Of a stretch of DNA of 64,000 bases, positions 31,811-39,935 are shown piece by piece. Each line of letters begins with the position of its first letter. Within the stretch, counting starts at the first letter, position 1. The notes below the pieces were generated by a model. That model did no database searches, was not told the origin of the DNA, and was given only the letters and a program-made list of their open reading frames with translations. The position numbers were made by a program, and so were the translations under genes. Location: contig NZ_JAEQBB010000006.1 in assembly GCF_018616375.1 (NCBI RefSeq), forward strand, positions 1 to 64,000, written 5' to 3'. The stretch is from Exiguobacterium sp. J17977. GTDB lineage: Bacteria; Bacillota; Bacilli; Exiguobacteriales; Exiguobacteriaceae.

Positions 31811-32882
31811 AGGAGACGGGTGAGGGTTGATAGATGCAGTATGGTTCTTCGGCCTTATAGTCGCCGGTGACGGCATAAGCTCGGGCCCGCGAGCCGCCGC
31901 AGACGTAACGATACTCGCAGTAGCCGCATTTTCCGTGATGAGTATCGGGATCGCGTAGTGATTTAAAAACCGGGTGGTGCCGATAAATATCGGCGAGCGG
32001 TGTCTGTTTCACGTTGCCGCACGTGATTGGTAAAAAGCCGGACGGCTGCACGTCGCCCGTATGCGAGATAAACACGAAACCGTTCCCGTCATTCGTGCCG
32101 CGGGGTGCTTTGGCGAGATCGTCATGCGGATGGCCGATGGGTGACAATCCAACTTGTTTTCGGTTCAAGTTTTCTTGCCGGGCGATGCGCCGATAAAACT
32201 GGGCTTCGGTCGTCGAGATGATGAATGGGACGTGTTCTTGCAAGGCGAACGCCCAGCGGAGCACATCTTCATGCCGTTCCGGGGAGATGGGCTGCAGGAG
32301 CGACCCGCGGCCGGTCGGAACGAGGAAGAACAGCGTCCACACCGACACCCCGAGCTCACCGACGAGTTTGGCGATTTCCGGGAGTTGATCGACGTTATAT
32401 TCCGTGACCGTCGTATTGATTTGGAATGACATGCCTTCTTCCCGGAAGTAAGAGATACCGCGCAACGTCCGTTCGAAACTGCCGCGGGTACCCCGAAAAT
32501 AGTCGTGCGACTTGGCGTCCGGACCGTCGAGCGAGAACGCCCAGCGCGTCAATCCGGCATCTTTCGCCCGTTTGACGGCGTCATGGGTCACGCGTGGCGT
32601 TGCCGATGGGGTCATCGATACGCGCATGCCGAGCGAGGCGGCGTATGCCGTCAACTCGAACAAGTCTTCGCGCATGAGCGGGTCGCCCCCGGTGAAGACG
32701 AGAATCGGATTGTCCATCGCATGTATGTCGCGGATGAGCGCCTTACCTTGGGCGGTGTCGAGTTCATCCGGATAACGATGGAACTGGGCCTCGGCCCGGC
32801 AATGGACGCAGGAAAGCGCACAGGCGCGTGTCACTTCCCAAATGACGATGAACGGATTCTCGTTGTAGTCGATTCGTTTCAT
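31809..32882 (-). CDS. Radical SAM/SPASM protein, AhbD-like, coupled to hemY
   Basis: 357 residues. Cys21-x3-Cys25-x2-Cys28 is the radical SAM cluster site, FTGGDPLM the Gly-rich SAM motif. The C-terminus has a SPASM-type Cys set: ITCGNV, GKCGYC, YVCGG and PYC, fit for an auxiliary 4Fe-4S cluster. It resembles the AhbC/AhbD/NirJ/PqqE group. Its start overlaps the hemY stop by four bases (ATGA), so it is translated from the hemY message. AhbD decarboxylates iron-coproporphyrin III to haem in the sirohaem route. I infer a haem-related role here; it could also be a peptide-modifying SPASM enzyme, but no small precursor gene is nearby. Confidence 0.8.
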   Translation of the reverse strand: MKRIDYNENPFIVIWEVTRACALSCVHCRAEAQFHRYPDELDTAQGKALIRDIHAMDNPILVFTGGDPLMREDLFELTAYAASLGMRVSMTPSATPRVTHDAVKRAKDAGLTRWAFSLDGPDAKSHDYFRGTRGSFERTLRGISYFREEGMSFQINTTVTEYNVDQLPEIAKLVGELGVSVWTLFFLVPTGRGSLLQPISPERHEDVLRWAFALQEHVPFIISTTEAQFYRRIARQENLNRKQVGLSPIGHPHDDLAKAPRGTNDGNGFVFISHTGDVQPSGFLPITCGNVKQTPLADIYRHHPVFKSLRDPDTHHGKCGYCEYRYVCGGSRARAYAVTGDYKAEEPYCIYQPSPVS

Positions 32883-34243
32883 ACGGACACCGCCTGTCTT
32901 GCCATGATGCGTGTGACGGCTTGTTTGGCCGAGTCGACGCAGTCGGGGAGACCGACGCCGTGTAAAATCGCCCCGCAAGCTTCGACGCCGTCGAGTGAGG
33001 ACATCGTCTCCTCGAACGCGCGCACGTATTGTTTATGACCGACCTCATACTGCGGCATCGTGTCGACGTGACGCTCGACTCTCGTAAAGATCGGGGTACC
33101 GACGTGTTGAATTTTCCGAAGCTCACGGAGCGCGAAGTCGGCAATCGTGTCGTCGGATTCTGTCAACAGGTCGCGAACGAACGCGGAGCCGATGTAGACG
33201 CGTAACAGCGCCTTATTTTCGGGTGCTATATGCGGCCATTTCTTATGCATCCAGCTACAAGCGGTCAAGGCGTTGCCTTCGCCTTTGGCGATGACGTAGC
33301 CCGTCCCGTCGAGTGCCTCGACGTCTGTTGCCTCGAACGCTGCGAGCACAGTGATGGAAGACGTGCGTTTCAATGACGACAATCGTTCCGCTTCCGGGAG
33401 ACCAAGGAGCGGGCCGAGTGCGTTCGGCGAGGTCGCTAACACGATGCCGTCAAACGACTCGACCGTTCCGTCCTCGAGCACCACTTCATGGGGACGGACG
33501 GCCGCGACCCGTGTCCCGAGACAGAGGCGGTCAATCGATGGACGGAGCGCCTCAATCAAGACACCGAGCCCTTGGCCGAGCGCTAGAAATTTCCCGGCCT
33601 CGCGCGATTTGACACCGGCTTGGACAGGAGGTGTCAATGCTTTCATACCGAGAATCAGGCTGCGTGTTTTCTGTTCAATCGTGATAAACTGAGGGAAAGT
33701 AGACTCGATGCTCATATCGTCGAGCGTGCCATTGTAAATCCCGGACAGGAGCGGTTCGATCATCGCCTCGACGATTTCCGACCCGAGCCGGGCCCGGAAA
33801 AACGTATCGAGCGAGATATCTGATCCCGCATAGACGCGGGGCAACACGAGGTCCATACCGGCCCGAAACTTGCCGCGCCACGTGAACAGATCCGTTTTGA
33901 CCATCGGCCAGAACTTGGTCGGGATGCCCATGACCGAACCTGCGGGCATCTGTCGCAGTCGGTTTCGGACGTAAATGAACGAGGTCCCGGTCATCGACCG
34001 GACGAGATCGTCGTCAAGCCCAAGTTCGGTAATCAGCTCGGTCAATGTCGGCTTACGGGCCATATATCCGTCCGGCCCACATTCTAAGACGAAGCCGTCT
34101 CGATAAATGGTCTTGATTTTTCCGCCAATCCGGTCACTTGCTTCATACAATGTGACATGCGCTCCCGCCTGTTTCGCATAATACGCGGCAGCCATGCCAG
34201 TAATCCCTCCACCGATGATTGCAATCTTGTTCAATCCATTCAC
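32879..34243 (-). CDS. hemY: Coproporphyrinogen III / protoporphyrinogen oxidase
   Basis: 454 residues, flavin amine-oxidase fold. GGGITGMAAAYYAKQ (11-25) is the FAD-binding loop, with YEASDRIGGKI behind it. In Firmicutes this enzyme (HemY/CgoX) mainly oxidises coproporphyrinogen III to coproporphyrin III. No hemE, hemH or hemQ is adjacent, unlike the B. subtilis hemEHY operon; instead a radical SAM gene is coupled downstream. The start is uncertain: GTG at 34243 lacks a clear binding site, while TTG at 34234 has GGGTG about 7 bases before it. Confidence 0.93.
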   Translation of the reverse strand: MNGLNKIAIIGGGITGMAAAYYAKQAGAHVTLYEASDRIGGKIKTIYRDGFVLECGPDGYMARKPTLTELITELGLDDDLVRSMTGTSFIYVRNRLRQMPAGSVMGIPTKFWPMVKTDLFTWRGKFRAGMDLVLPRVYAGSDISLDTFFRARLGSEIVEAMIEPLLSGIYNGTLDDMSIESTFPQFITIEQKTRSLILGMKALTPPVQAGVKSREAGKFLALGQGLGVLIEALRPSIDRLCLGTRVAAVRPHEVVLEDGTVESFDGIVLATSPNALGPLLGLPEAERLSSLKRTSSITVLAAFEATDVEALDGTGYVIAKGEGNALTACSWMHKKWPHIAPENKALLRVYIGSAFVRDLLTESDDTIADFALRELRKIQHVGTPIFTRVERHVDTMPQYEVGHKQYVRAFEETMSSLDGVEACGAILHGVGLPDCVDSAKQAVTRIMARQAVSV

Positions 34244-34254
34244 CCATTTCTATG

Positions 34255-34268
34255 TAGTATTCCTACTA
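34255..34268. repeat. Small perfect inverted repeat before hemY
   Basis: TAGTA-TTCC-TACTA, five-base arms with a four-base centre, between the hemY promoter and its start. It could be an operator or a small mRNA hairpin. I know of no regulator with this site. Confidence 0.4.
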
Positions 34269-34296
34269 ACGGTACCGAGAATGTTGACGTAGACAT

Positions 34297-34324
34297 AGGA
34301 TAAGTCTCACACGGTTCTAGACAA
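34297..34324 (-). promoter_or_regulatory. Candidate promoter of hemY
   Basis: On the minus strand: TTGTCT (34324-34319), spacer of 16, TATCCT (34302-34297). Moderate match, at a suitable distance from the hemY start. Confidence 0.45.
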
Positions 34325-34353
34325 ATTCGTCACGATTGGAAGGAGGACCACCT

Positions 34354-34527
34354 ATGGTTTGGTTCGGGATAACGGCGGCGGTTGTCGTCGTCGGCATCAT
34401 CGCGTTCATCGTCTCGATGAATCGGCATGGCGAGAAGCTCGAAGGTGACGAGGACAGCCCGCCGGTCATATGGGCCGACGAGGAATGGTATAAGCCGGAC
34501 AAGGAAGACGGTCCACTTGATGGTTAA
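34354..34527 (+). CDS. Small single-pass membrane protein
   Basis: 57 residues. One hydrophobic helix (about 1-23; GITAAVVVVGIIAFIV) is followed by an acidic tail (LEGDEDSPPVIWADEEW). GAAGGAGG at 34339-34346 is a strong ribosome binding site for the ATG at 34354. It is divergent from hemY and 58 bases before the glutaminase. I do not recognise a family. A stem AAGACGGT / ACCGTCTT (34505-34534) spans its stop codon without a T run. Confidence 0.65.
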   Translation: MVWFGITAAVVVVGIIAFIVSMNRHGEKLEGDEDSPPVIWADEEWYKPDKEDGPLDG

Positions 34528-34585
34528 CCGTCTTCAAATATGTTAAGATGACCCGGGTAAAAACTATCGGACATGAGGTGATTGG

Positions 34586-35527
34586 ATGAACGTATTGGAA
34601 CAGCAGTTGGCGCATTTGGTCGACGAGTGTCGTCCGTACACAGCACAAGGAAAAGTCGCCGACTATATTCCGGAGCTCGCGCATGTACAAGATGATTTGC
34701 TCGGCGTGGCGATTTGCCTACCTGATGGTTCTTATATTCATGCGGGGGACGTCCATCATAAGTTCACGATTCAAAGCGTCTCGAAGGCGTTGACGCTCTG
34801 TTACGTCTTGATGGAGTTCGGAGAAGATTACGTGTTCTCGAAAGTCGGTATGGAACCGACGGGGGATGCGTTCAATTCGATTGCCAAACTTGAAGAGACG
34901 GTGCCATCGAAACCGCTCAATCCGATGATTAACGCCGGGGCGCTCGCGGTCACGAGCATGATTTTAGGGGACACGGCGGAGCTGAAAATCTATCAGTTCC
35001 GTCAATTTTTGGCGACGTTGCTCGATGTCTCGGTCGAGGAAGTCACGTATAACGAAAAAGTCGCCCGCTCGGAATACGAGACGACCGACTTGAACCGGGC
35101 CTTGCTCTATTTCATGCGTCATCACGGAATCGTCGAGGGCGATGTCGATGAGATTATCGATGTGTACACGAAACAGTGTGCCATCGAAATCGATTGTTTT
35201 GACTTAGCTCGCATCGGCCGGATTCTATCCGGTAACGGCGAAGACCCAGTCACCGGCGAAGAGTTGATTCCACGTCGTGTCGTCCGTATCGTCAAAGCCA
35301 TCATGACGACGTGCGGCATGTACGATGCATCGGGTGAGTTTGCCGTCCGTGTCGGCCTGCCCGGAAAGAGCGGGGTGTCGGGTGCGATTCTCGCGACCGG
35401 TAAACACGAGCTCGGATTGAGTGATGTCGGCTTTGGTATTTTTGGGCCTGCCCTCGATTCAAAAGGGAACTCGATTGCTGGGATGAAGTTGCTCGAACTG
35501 CTCGTCGAACGCTACACGTCGCGCTAA
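34586..35527 (+). CDS. glsA: Glutaminase
   Basis: 313 residues, serine-dependent glutaminase that hydrolyses glutamine to glutamate and ammonia. The beta-lactamase-like motif QSVSK (Ser64-x-x-Lys67) lies in FTIQSVSKALTL. MINAGALAVTSM (about 114-125) and the Y/K block around TYNEKVARSE are typical. GAGGTGATTGG precedes the ATG. It is in a monocistronic setting. Its 3' end overlaps the opposite CHAD gene by four bases. Confidence 0.95.
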   Translation: MNVLEQQLAHLVDECRPYTAQGKVADYIPELAHVQDDLLGVAICLPDGSYIHAGDVHHKFTIQSVSKALTLCYVLMEFGEDYVFSKVGMEPTGDAFNSIAKLEETVPSKPLNPMINAGALAVTSMILGDTAELKIYQFRQFLATLLDVSVEEVTYNEKVARSEYETTDLNRALLYFMRHHGIVEGDVDEIIDVYTKQCAIEIDCFDLARIGRILSGNGEDPVTGEELIPRRVVRIVKAIMTTCGMYDASGEFAVRVGLPGKSGVSGAILATGKHELGLSDVGFGIFGPALDSKGNSIAGMKLLELLVERYTSR

Positions 35528-36297
35528 AGCTTGATGGCGTCGACCGATTCGTCGAGCCGGGTGTGCAATTGCTGGACGACTTGTTCATAGTCGTCGGTCA
35601 AGGCGGCTGGCGGCGTGAAATCGGTCCAGCGCAACAACAGCTGATGCCGGTCATTCATATCACCAAGTTCGGTCTGGAGCCGCTTCAGGTTTTGAACTTG
35701 GTCTTTTGAGGCGCTCGGCTCATAGTTCAATAAGTACTCATTCAAATAGCGCTCCCGCTTCACGGCGAGCCGGACTTTGTGGAGGGTATCGAGCCGGTCG
35801 TTCCGTTTCGTCGCTGCGTGATGGGTCGCGATGCGCCGCTTGCGGTCGGCTTTGGCTTTATCGAGAAACACCGCCGCGTCTTGTTTGCGAAAGGCGCGGA
35901 ACAGCTGCCCGCCAATGAAGCGACGGACTTGCTGGTCGAGCGAAGGCGTCATTTTTTCGGTCACACGCGCTTTCAACAGCGTGCGGTCCTTGGCCCGTTG
36001 TGTTTCGACATGCTCAACAAAAGCTTGATCGAGCTCGGTCTCGACGGCGAGCCCTTCAAGCAGGACGTCTCCGTCACGCACCGCACCGAGCGCCTCCATC
36101 AACTGCTTTAATTGACGATACGTCGAAGGCTTCGTGTCGTACAGTTGCATGAACGTCAATAGCTTGCGCAGATGGACCCGGGCTTGGTGGATATCTTCAC
36201 TGTTTTGAAACGTGAGCGCCTCGGTCATATAATGATTGAACGTGTTCCACGTCTCTAATAGCTCATATTTTAATTTTTCCGCATTCCGTTGATTCAT
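35524..36297 (-). CDS. CHAD domain protein
   Basis: 257 residues, all-helical. The CHAD signatures are IHQARVHLRKLLTFMQLY (about residues 35-52), LGAVRDGDVLLE (about 70-81) and, in the second half, HKVRLAVKRERYLNEY and LGDMNDRHQLL. Such domains bind inorganic polyphosphate through their basic faces. Here CHAD stands alone, without the CYTH phosphatase often found next to it. ATG 36297 follows GAAAGGA; the in-frame extension to 36336 enters the region of the MATE gene. It is divergent from MATE with only 37 bases between starts. Confidence 0.85.
   Translation of the reverse strand: MNQRNAEKLKYELLETWNTFNHYMTEALTFQNSEDIHQARVHLRKLLTFMQLYDTKPSTYRQLKQLMEALGAVRDGDVLLEGLAVETELDQAFVEHVETQRAKDRTLLKARVTEKMTPSLDQQVRRFIGGQLFRAFRKQDAAVFLDKAKADRKRRIATHHAATKRNDRLDTLHKVRLAVKRERYLNEYLLNYEPSASKDQVQNLKRLQTELGDMNDRHQLLLRWTDFTPPAALTDDYEQVVQQLHTRLDESVDAIKL
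36205..36233 (+). promoter_or_regulatory. Probable promoter of the MATE gene, inside the CHAD gene
   Basis: TTGAAA (36205-36210), spacer of 17, TATAAT (36228-36233). It is a very good sigma-A match, about 100 bases before the MATE start and within the 5' part of the opposite CHAD gene. The MATE leader would be antisense to the CHAD start. Confidence 0.5.
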
Positions 36298-36334
36298 TCT
36301 AATTTTTCCTTTCTGAAATGAGATGAGGTTGTCC

Positions 36335-37705
36335 ATGTATCAAACACATTCACTAAATGAAAAAATCAAACTGTTCTTCACCATCTTCTTCCCGATTTTG
36401 GTGACACAAGTGTCGTTTTACTTAATCAGCTTTTTTGACACGGTCATGTCGGGCCGGGCCGGCGCCGTCGATTTGGCGGGTGTCGGGGTCGGGTCGAGTT
36501 TATGGATGCCGGTCTATACGGGGTTGAGCGGGATTCTGCTCGCTGTTGCACCGATCGTCGCCCAGGCGCTCGGGGCCCGTAATATCCAGCAGATTCAACG
36601 GACGCTGTACCAAGGCGTATACTTAGCAATCGGTCTGAGCATCGCGACGCTCGTGCTCGGCTTTTGGCTCGTCCCGACGGCTGTCGACGGCATGGGACTG
36701 AGTGAGGAAGGGAAACGGATTGCCAAAGGGTATTTGCTCGCCCTCGGATTCGGGGTGTTGCCGATGTTCTTGTTCAACGTGCTACGCACGCTCATGGACT
36801 CACTCGGCAAAACGCGAATCTCGATGCTACTTATACTATTAGGGTTACCCATTAACGTCGGATTAAATTACATCTTCATCTTTGGAAAACTCGGCGTCCC
36901 GGCCTATGGCGGTGTCGGGGCGGGAATCGCCTCGGCCATCACATATTGGTTGCTCTTCTTTATGGCGTTCGCGTTCGTCCGGAACGGCAAGCCGTTCCTT
37001 GAATATCGCTTCTTGCGCTCGGTGGAACAGGTCTTCTGGCCAAGACAAAAAGAACTGCTCAAGCTCGGGACGCCGATCGGTCTCGCCATCTTTGCAGAAG
37101 TGAGCATCTTTGCCGCGGTGACGTTGCTCTTGAGTGAATACGGCGACAATATCGTCGCGGCCCACCAAGCGGCCATCAACTTCGCATCATTCGTCTACAT
37201 GTTGCCGTTGTCCGCGTCGAGCGCGCTGACGATTGTCGTCGGCTATGAGCTCGGGGCCCGGCGGCTGAAGGATGCCGTACGCTATGCCAAAATCGGCATC
37301 GTCCTTTGTCTCGGTGTGTCATCGTTCTCGGGAGCGCTTCTGTTTTGGCAAAATGAACGGGTTGCGGCCATCTATACGAACGATGCGGCCGTCGTGGAAC
37401 TCGCGGCCCACTTCATGATTTTTGCGGTCTTCTTCCAATTATCGGATGCGGTCGCCGCCCCGATTCAAGGGATTTTACGCGGCTTCAAGGACGTCAACGT
37501 GACGCTCATCTTGTCGCTCATCGCCTATTGGGTCATCGGCCTCCCGCTCGGCTATGCGCTTGCCGAACAGTTCGGGTTCGGACCGGACGGCTATTGGATC
37601 GGTTTGATTGCGGGTCTAGCGGCTGGAGCCGTGTTGCTGGTCATGCGTCTCATCCATATCGTCAAACGGTATGAGGCTCAACCGATTACGAACGAAACAT
37701 CTTAA
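36335..37705 (+). CDS. MATE family efflux transporter
   Basis: 456 residues with twelve predicted membrane helices in two homologous halves. It starts with a helix containing FPILVTQVSFYLISFFDTVMS, typical of MATE N-termini (about residues 18-38, read in two parts). GLGLPINVGLNYIFIFG-like LGLPINVGLNY (about 168-178) and AAHQAAINFASF (about 274-285) are also typical. Members export drugs or toxic metabolites with sodium or protons. The substrate cannot be read from sequence. ATG 36335 (GATGAGG before it) is preferred to 36323. Confidence 0.92.
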   Translation: MYQTHSLNEKIKLFFTIFFPILVTQVSFYLISFFDTVMSGRAGAVDLAGVGVGSSLWMPVYTGLSGILLAVAPIVAQALGARNIQQIQRTLYQGVYLAIGLSIATLVLGFWLVPTAVDGMGLSEEGKRIAKGYLLALGFGVLPMFLFNVLRTLMDSLGKTRISMLLILLGLPINVGLNYIFIFGKLGVPAYGGVGAGIASAITYWLLFFMAFAFVRNGKPFLEYRFLRSVEQVFWPRQKELLKLGTPIGLAIFAEVSIFAAVTLLLSEYGDNIVAAHQAAINFASFVYMLPLSASSALTIVVGYELGARRLKDAVRYAKIGIVLCLGVSSFSGALLFWQNERVAAIYTNDAAVVELAAHFMIFAVFFQLSDAVAAPIQGILRGFKDVNVTLILSLIAYWVIGLPLGYALAEQFGFGPDGYWIGLIAGLAAGAVLLVMRLIHIVKRYEAQPITNETS

Positions 37706-37710
37706 CTGAG

Positions 37711-37746
37711 ACAGGTTGACGCTACGGCGTCAGCCTGTTTGTTGTT
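37711..37746 (+). terminator. Terminator after the MATE gene
   Basis: ACAGGTTGACGC / GCGTCAGCCTGT arms with one G-U, loop tacg-like, followed by TTGTTGTTTG. Confidence 0.75.
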
Positions 37747-37803
37747 TGAGGCAGAAACAGGATGGGCAAAGAACTGGGAAAATGGAGTTTGTTAGTTAGT
37801 AAA

Positions 37804-37839
37804 ATTGGTCTATACAACTATACTGGTTTTTGATATGAT
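37804..37839 (+). promoter_or_regulatory. NagR (GntR) operator and promoter of nagAB
   Basis: ATTGGTCTATACAACT (37804-37819) fits the dre site of B. subtilis NagR/YvoA (ATTGGTATAGACAACT) with two changes. It covers a weak -35 (TATACA, 37811-37816) that lies 17 bases before TATGAT (37834-37839). GlcNAc-6-phosphate or GlcN-6-phosphate should relieve repression, as known for NagR. Confidence 0.75.
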
Positions 37840-37874
37840 AACGATGAAGCTACTTGAAGAAAGGTGGATGACCG

Positions 37875-39023
37875 ATGATGGTGATCATCAATGCATATAT
37901 CGTTTCGGGGGAAAACACGTGGGACCGAGGCTATATCCGGTTCGAGGGCACGACGATTGTGAACGTCGGTGCGATGGAGGACTATCAGGCAGGGACAGAT
38001 TCAGAGATCGACGTGCGGGGGGCGCTCGTGACGCCAGGAATGATTGACGTCCACATCCACGGTGGTTATGACGTCGATACGATGGATGCGGAGGTGGACC
38101 GCTTACGTTACCTTGGCCACTCCATGTTCGCCGAAGGCGTGACGTCTTATTTTGCGACGACGATCACGCAGTCACCGGCTGCTATTACGAAGGCGCTGCA
38201 ATCCGCCCGGACCGTTATCGAGGCGGGGGACACATCACTCGTCGGCATCCATTTAGAGGGACCGTTCGTCAACGTCGACAATGCGGGGGCGCAACCGGCC
38301 GAATATATTGTCGATCCTGATGCCAATCAGTTCCGCACGTGGCAACAAGAAGCGGGCGGTCACATTCGCCTCGTCACGTATGCCCCGGAACGTCCAGGCG
38401 CACGTGAGTTCGAACAGGCGATGCGGGAGACCGGGGCGATCGGGTCGACCGGACACACGAACGCCACGTTTGCCGAGAACAAGGAAGCGAACGTCAAGCA
38501 CGGCACGCACTTATACAATCAGATGCGGGGGATTCATCATCGCGAGCCGGGAACGGTCGGCTATTGTCTACTGGAGCGGGACGTCATGGTCGAAATCATT
38601 CCGGACGGGATTCACAGCCGGCGCGAGATGGTCGATTTCGCCTATCGGATGAAAGGGGGGGACGGTCTCGTCGTCATCACAGATGCGATGCGTGCCAAAG
38701 GTCTTCCGGACGGCCGATATGAACTCGGGGGTCAACCGGTCATCGTCGAAGGCGGGGCGGCCCGGCTCGAAGCCGGGAACTTGGCAGGCAGCGTCTTGAC
38801 GATGGACGAAGCGTTCCGAAACGTGCTCGCGTTCACGGGATGTACCGTGCAAGAAGCGGTGAAGATGACGTCTTTGAACCAAGCGCGTGAGTTCGGCTTG
38901 ACGAACAAAGGGGCCATCGCGCCGGGCTTCGACGCCGATCTCGTCATTTGGGATGACGCGATGACGGTCGTGACGACGATTCATCAAGGGCAGGTCAGTT
39001 ATTCGAAGGAGGGCATGCAATGA
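37875..39023 (+). CDS. nagA: N-acetylglucosamine-6-phosphate deacetylase
   Basis: 382 residues, amidohydrolase superfamily. It removes acetate from GlcNAc-6-P, giving GlcN-6-P for NagB. Metal motif DVHIHGGY (His60, His62), LEGPFVN (about residues 125-131), STGHTNAT (about 190-197), GTHLYNQM and VITDAM (about 271-276) carry the metal, binding and catalytic residues. AAAGGTGG precedes the start; the first two codons are both ATG. It overlaps nagB by four bases. Confidence 0.95.
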   Translation: MMVIINAYIVSGENTWDRGYIRFEGTTIVNVGAMEDYQAGTDSEIDVRGALVTPGMIDVHIHGGYDVDTMDAEVDRLRYLGHSMFAEGVTSYFATTITQSPAAITKALQSARTVIEAGDTSLVGIHLEGPFVNVDNAGAQPAEYIVDPDANQFRTWQQEAGGHIRLVTYAPERPGAREFEQAMRETGAIGSTGHTNATFAENKEANVKHGTHLYNQMRGIHHREPGTVGYCLLERDVMVEIIPDGIHSRREMVDFAYRMKGGDGLVVITDAMRAKGLPDGRYELGGQPVIVEGGAARLEAGNLAGSVLTMDEAFRNVLAFTGCTVQEAVKMTSLNQAREFGLTNKGAIAPGFDADLVIWDDAMTVVTTIHQGQVSYSKEGMQ

Positions 39024-39784
39024 ACATATTAGTAGCGAACACACCAACGGATGCGGAAGAAATCGCCTATACACTCATCAAAGAGCGGGTCGCCGGGAAG
39101 CGCGATTTCGTGCTCGGACTCGCGACGGGCAGTACACCGGTCGGGATGTATCAGATGTTCAAACGAGATCAACTCGACTGCAGTCACGTGACGAGCGTCA
39201 ATCTAGATGAGTATATCGGGCTCGCACCGAGCCATCCGCAAAGCTATCATCACTTCATGGAAGAGAAGCTGTTCAATGACATCCCATTCAAACAGAGCCA
39301 TCTGCCTCATGGCGACGCGGCCGACCCGGAAGCGGAAGCGGCCCGCTATGAACAGCTCGTCCGCTCGATTGGTGTCGACCTGCAATTGCTCGGTATCGGG
39401 GAGAACGGACATATCGCGTTCAATGAACCGGGAACGGCGCTCGATGCGAAGACGCATGTGACCGAACTGACCGAGTCGACGCGTGAAGCGAACCGCCGTT
39501 TCTTCGATTCGATTGAAGACGTACCGACGCAGGCCATCACGATGGGCCTCGACACGATCATGAACGCACGTGAAATCGTCCTCGTCGCCACGGGCAAGCG
39601 TAAAGCCGAAGCGGTCCATCATATGATTGAGAGCGTGCCGACGATTGACTGGCCGGCCTCCATCTTACAGGCGCATCCGAGTGTGACCATCGTGCTCGAT
39701 GCCGAGGCGGCCTCGGCTTGTAGCGGTGTGTTACAGGCACGTGGCAGTGAAGCGGCCGAACGATTCTTTTCCATCCGAGCTTGA
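39020..39784 (+). CDS. nagB: Glucosamine-6-phosphate deaminase
   Basis: 254 residues. It converts GlcN-6-P to fructose-6-P and ammonia, feeding glycolysis. GLATGSTPVGMY (about 33-44), VNLDEYIGL (about 60-68), LLGIGENGHIAFNEPGT (about 123-139, catalytic His) and ITMGLDTIM are family motifs. Translation is coupled to nagA. Length is like the B. subtilis enzyme and lacks the longer C-terminus of the allosteric enterobacterial form. Confidence 0.95.
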   Translation: MNILVANTPTDAEEIAYTLIKERVAGKRDFVLGLATGSTPVGMYQMFKRDQLDCSHVTSVNLDEYIGLAPSHPQSYHHFMEEKLFNDIPFKQSHLPHGDAADPEAEAARYEQLVRSIGVDLQLLGIGENGHIAFNEPGTALDAKTHVTELTESTREANRRFFDSIEDVPTQAITMGLDTIMNAREIVLVATGKRKAEAVHHMIESVPTIDWPASILQAHPSVTIVLDAEAASACSGVLQARGSEAAERFFSIRA

Positions 39785-39786
39785 CG

Positions 39787-39818
39787 ACCTGGAGACAAGT
39801 GTCTCCAGGTTTTTTTCT
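39787..39818 (+). terminator. Terminator after nagB
   Basis: Perfect ACCTGGAGAC / GTCTCCAGGT arms, loop aagt, then seven T. Confidence 0.92.
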
Positions 39819-39867
39819 CGTTAACTGTGGGAAATTGTATGGAAATGGATTTGTAATCAAAACGTTT

Positions 39868-39896
39868 TCGACAAAAGTCGAGGTTTCCTCTATAAT
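39868..39896 (+). promoter_or_regulatory. Promoter of the LytR-CpsA-Psr gene
   Basis: TCGACA (39868-39873), spacer of 17, TATAAT (39891-39896). Just upstream is AAAACGTTTTCG, a palindrome that partly resembles a cre site. Confidence 0.7.
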
Positions 39897-39935
39897 AGGT
39901 GAAGCTCATATCATTCGATCGCGAAGGAGAAACTC

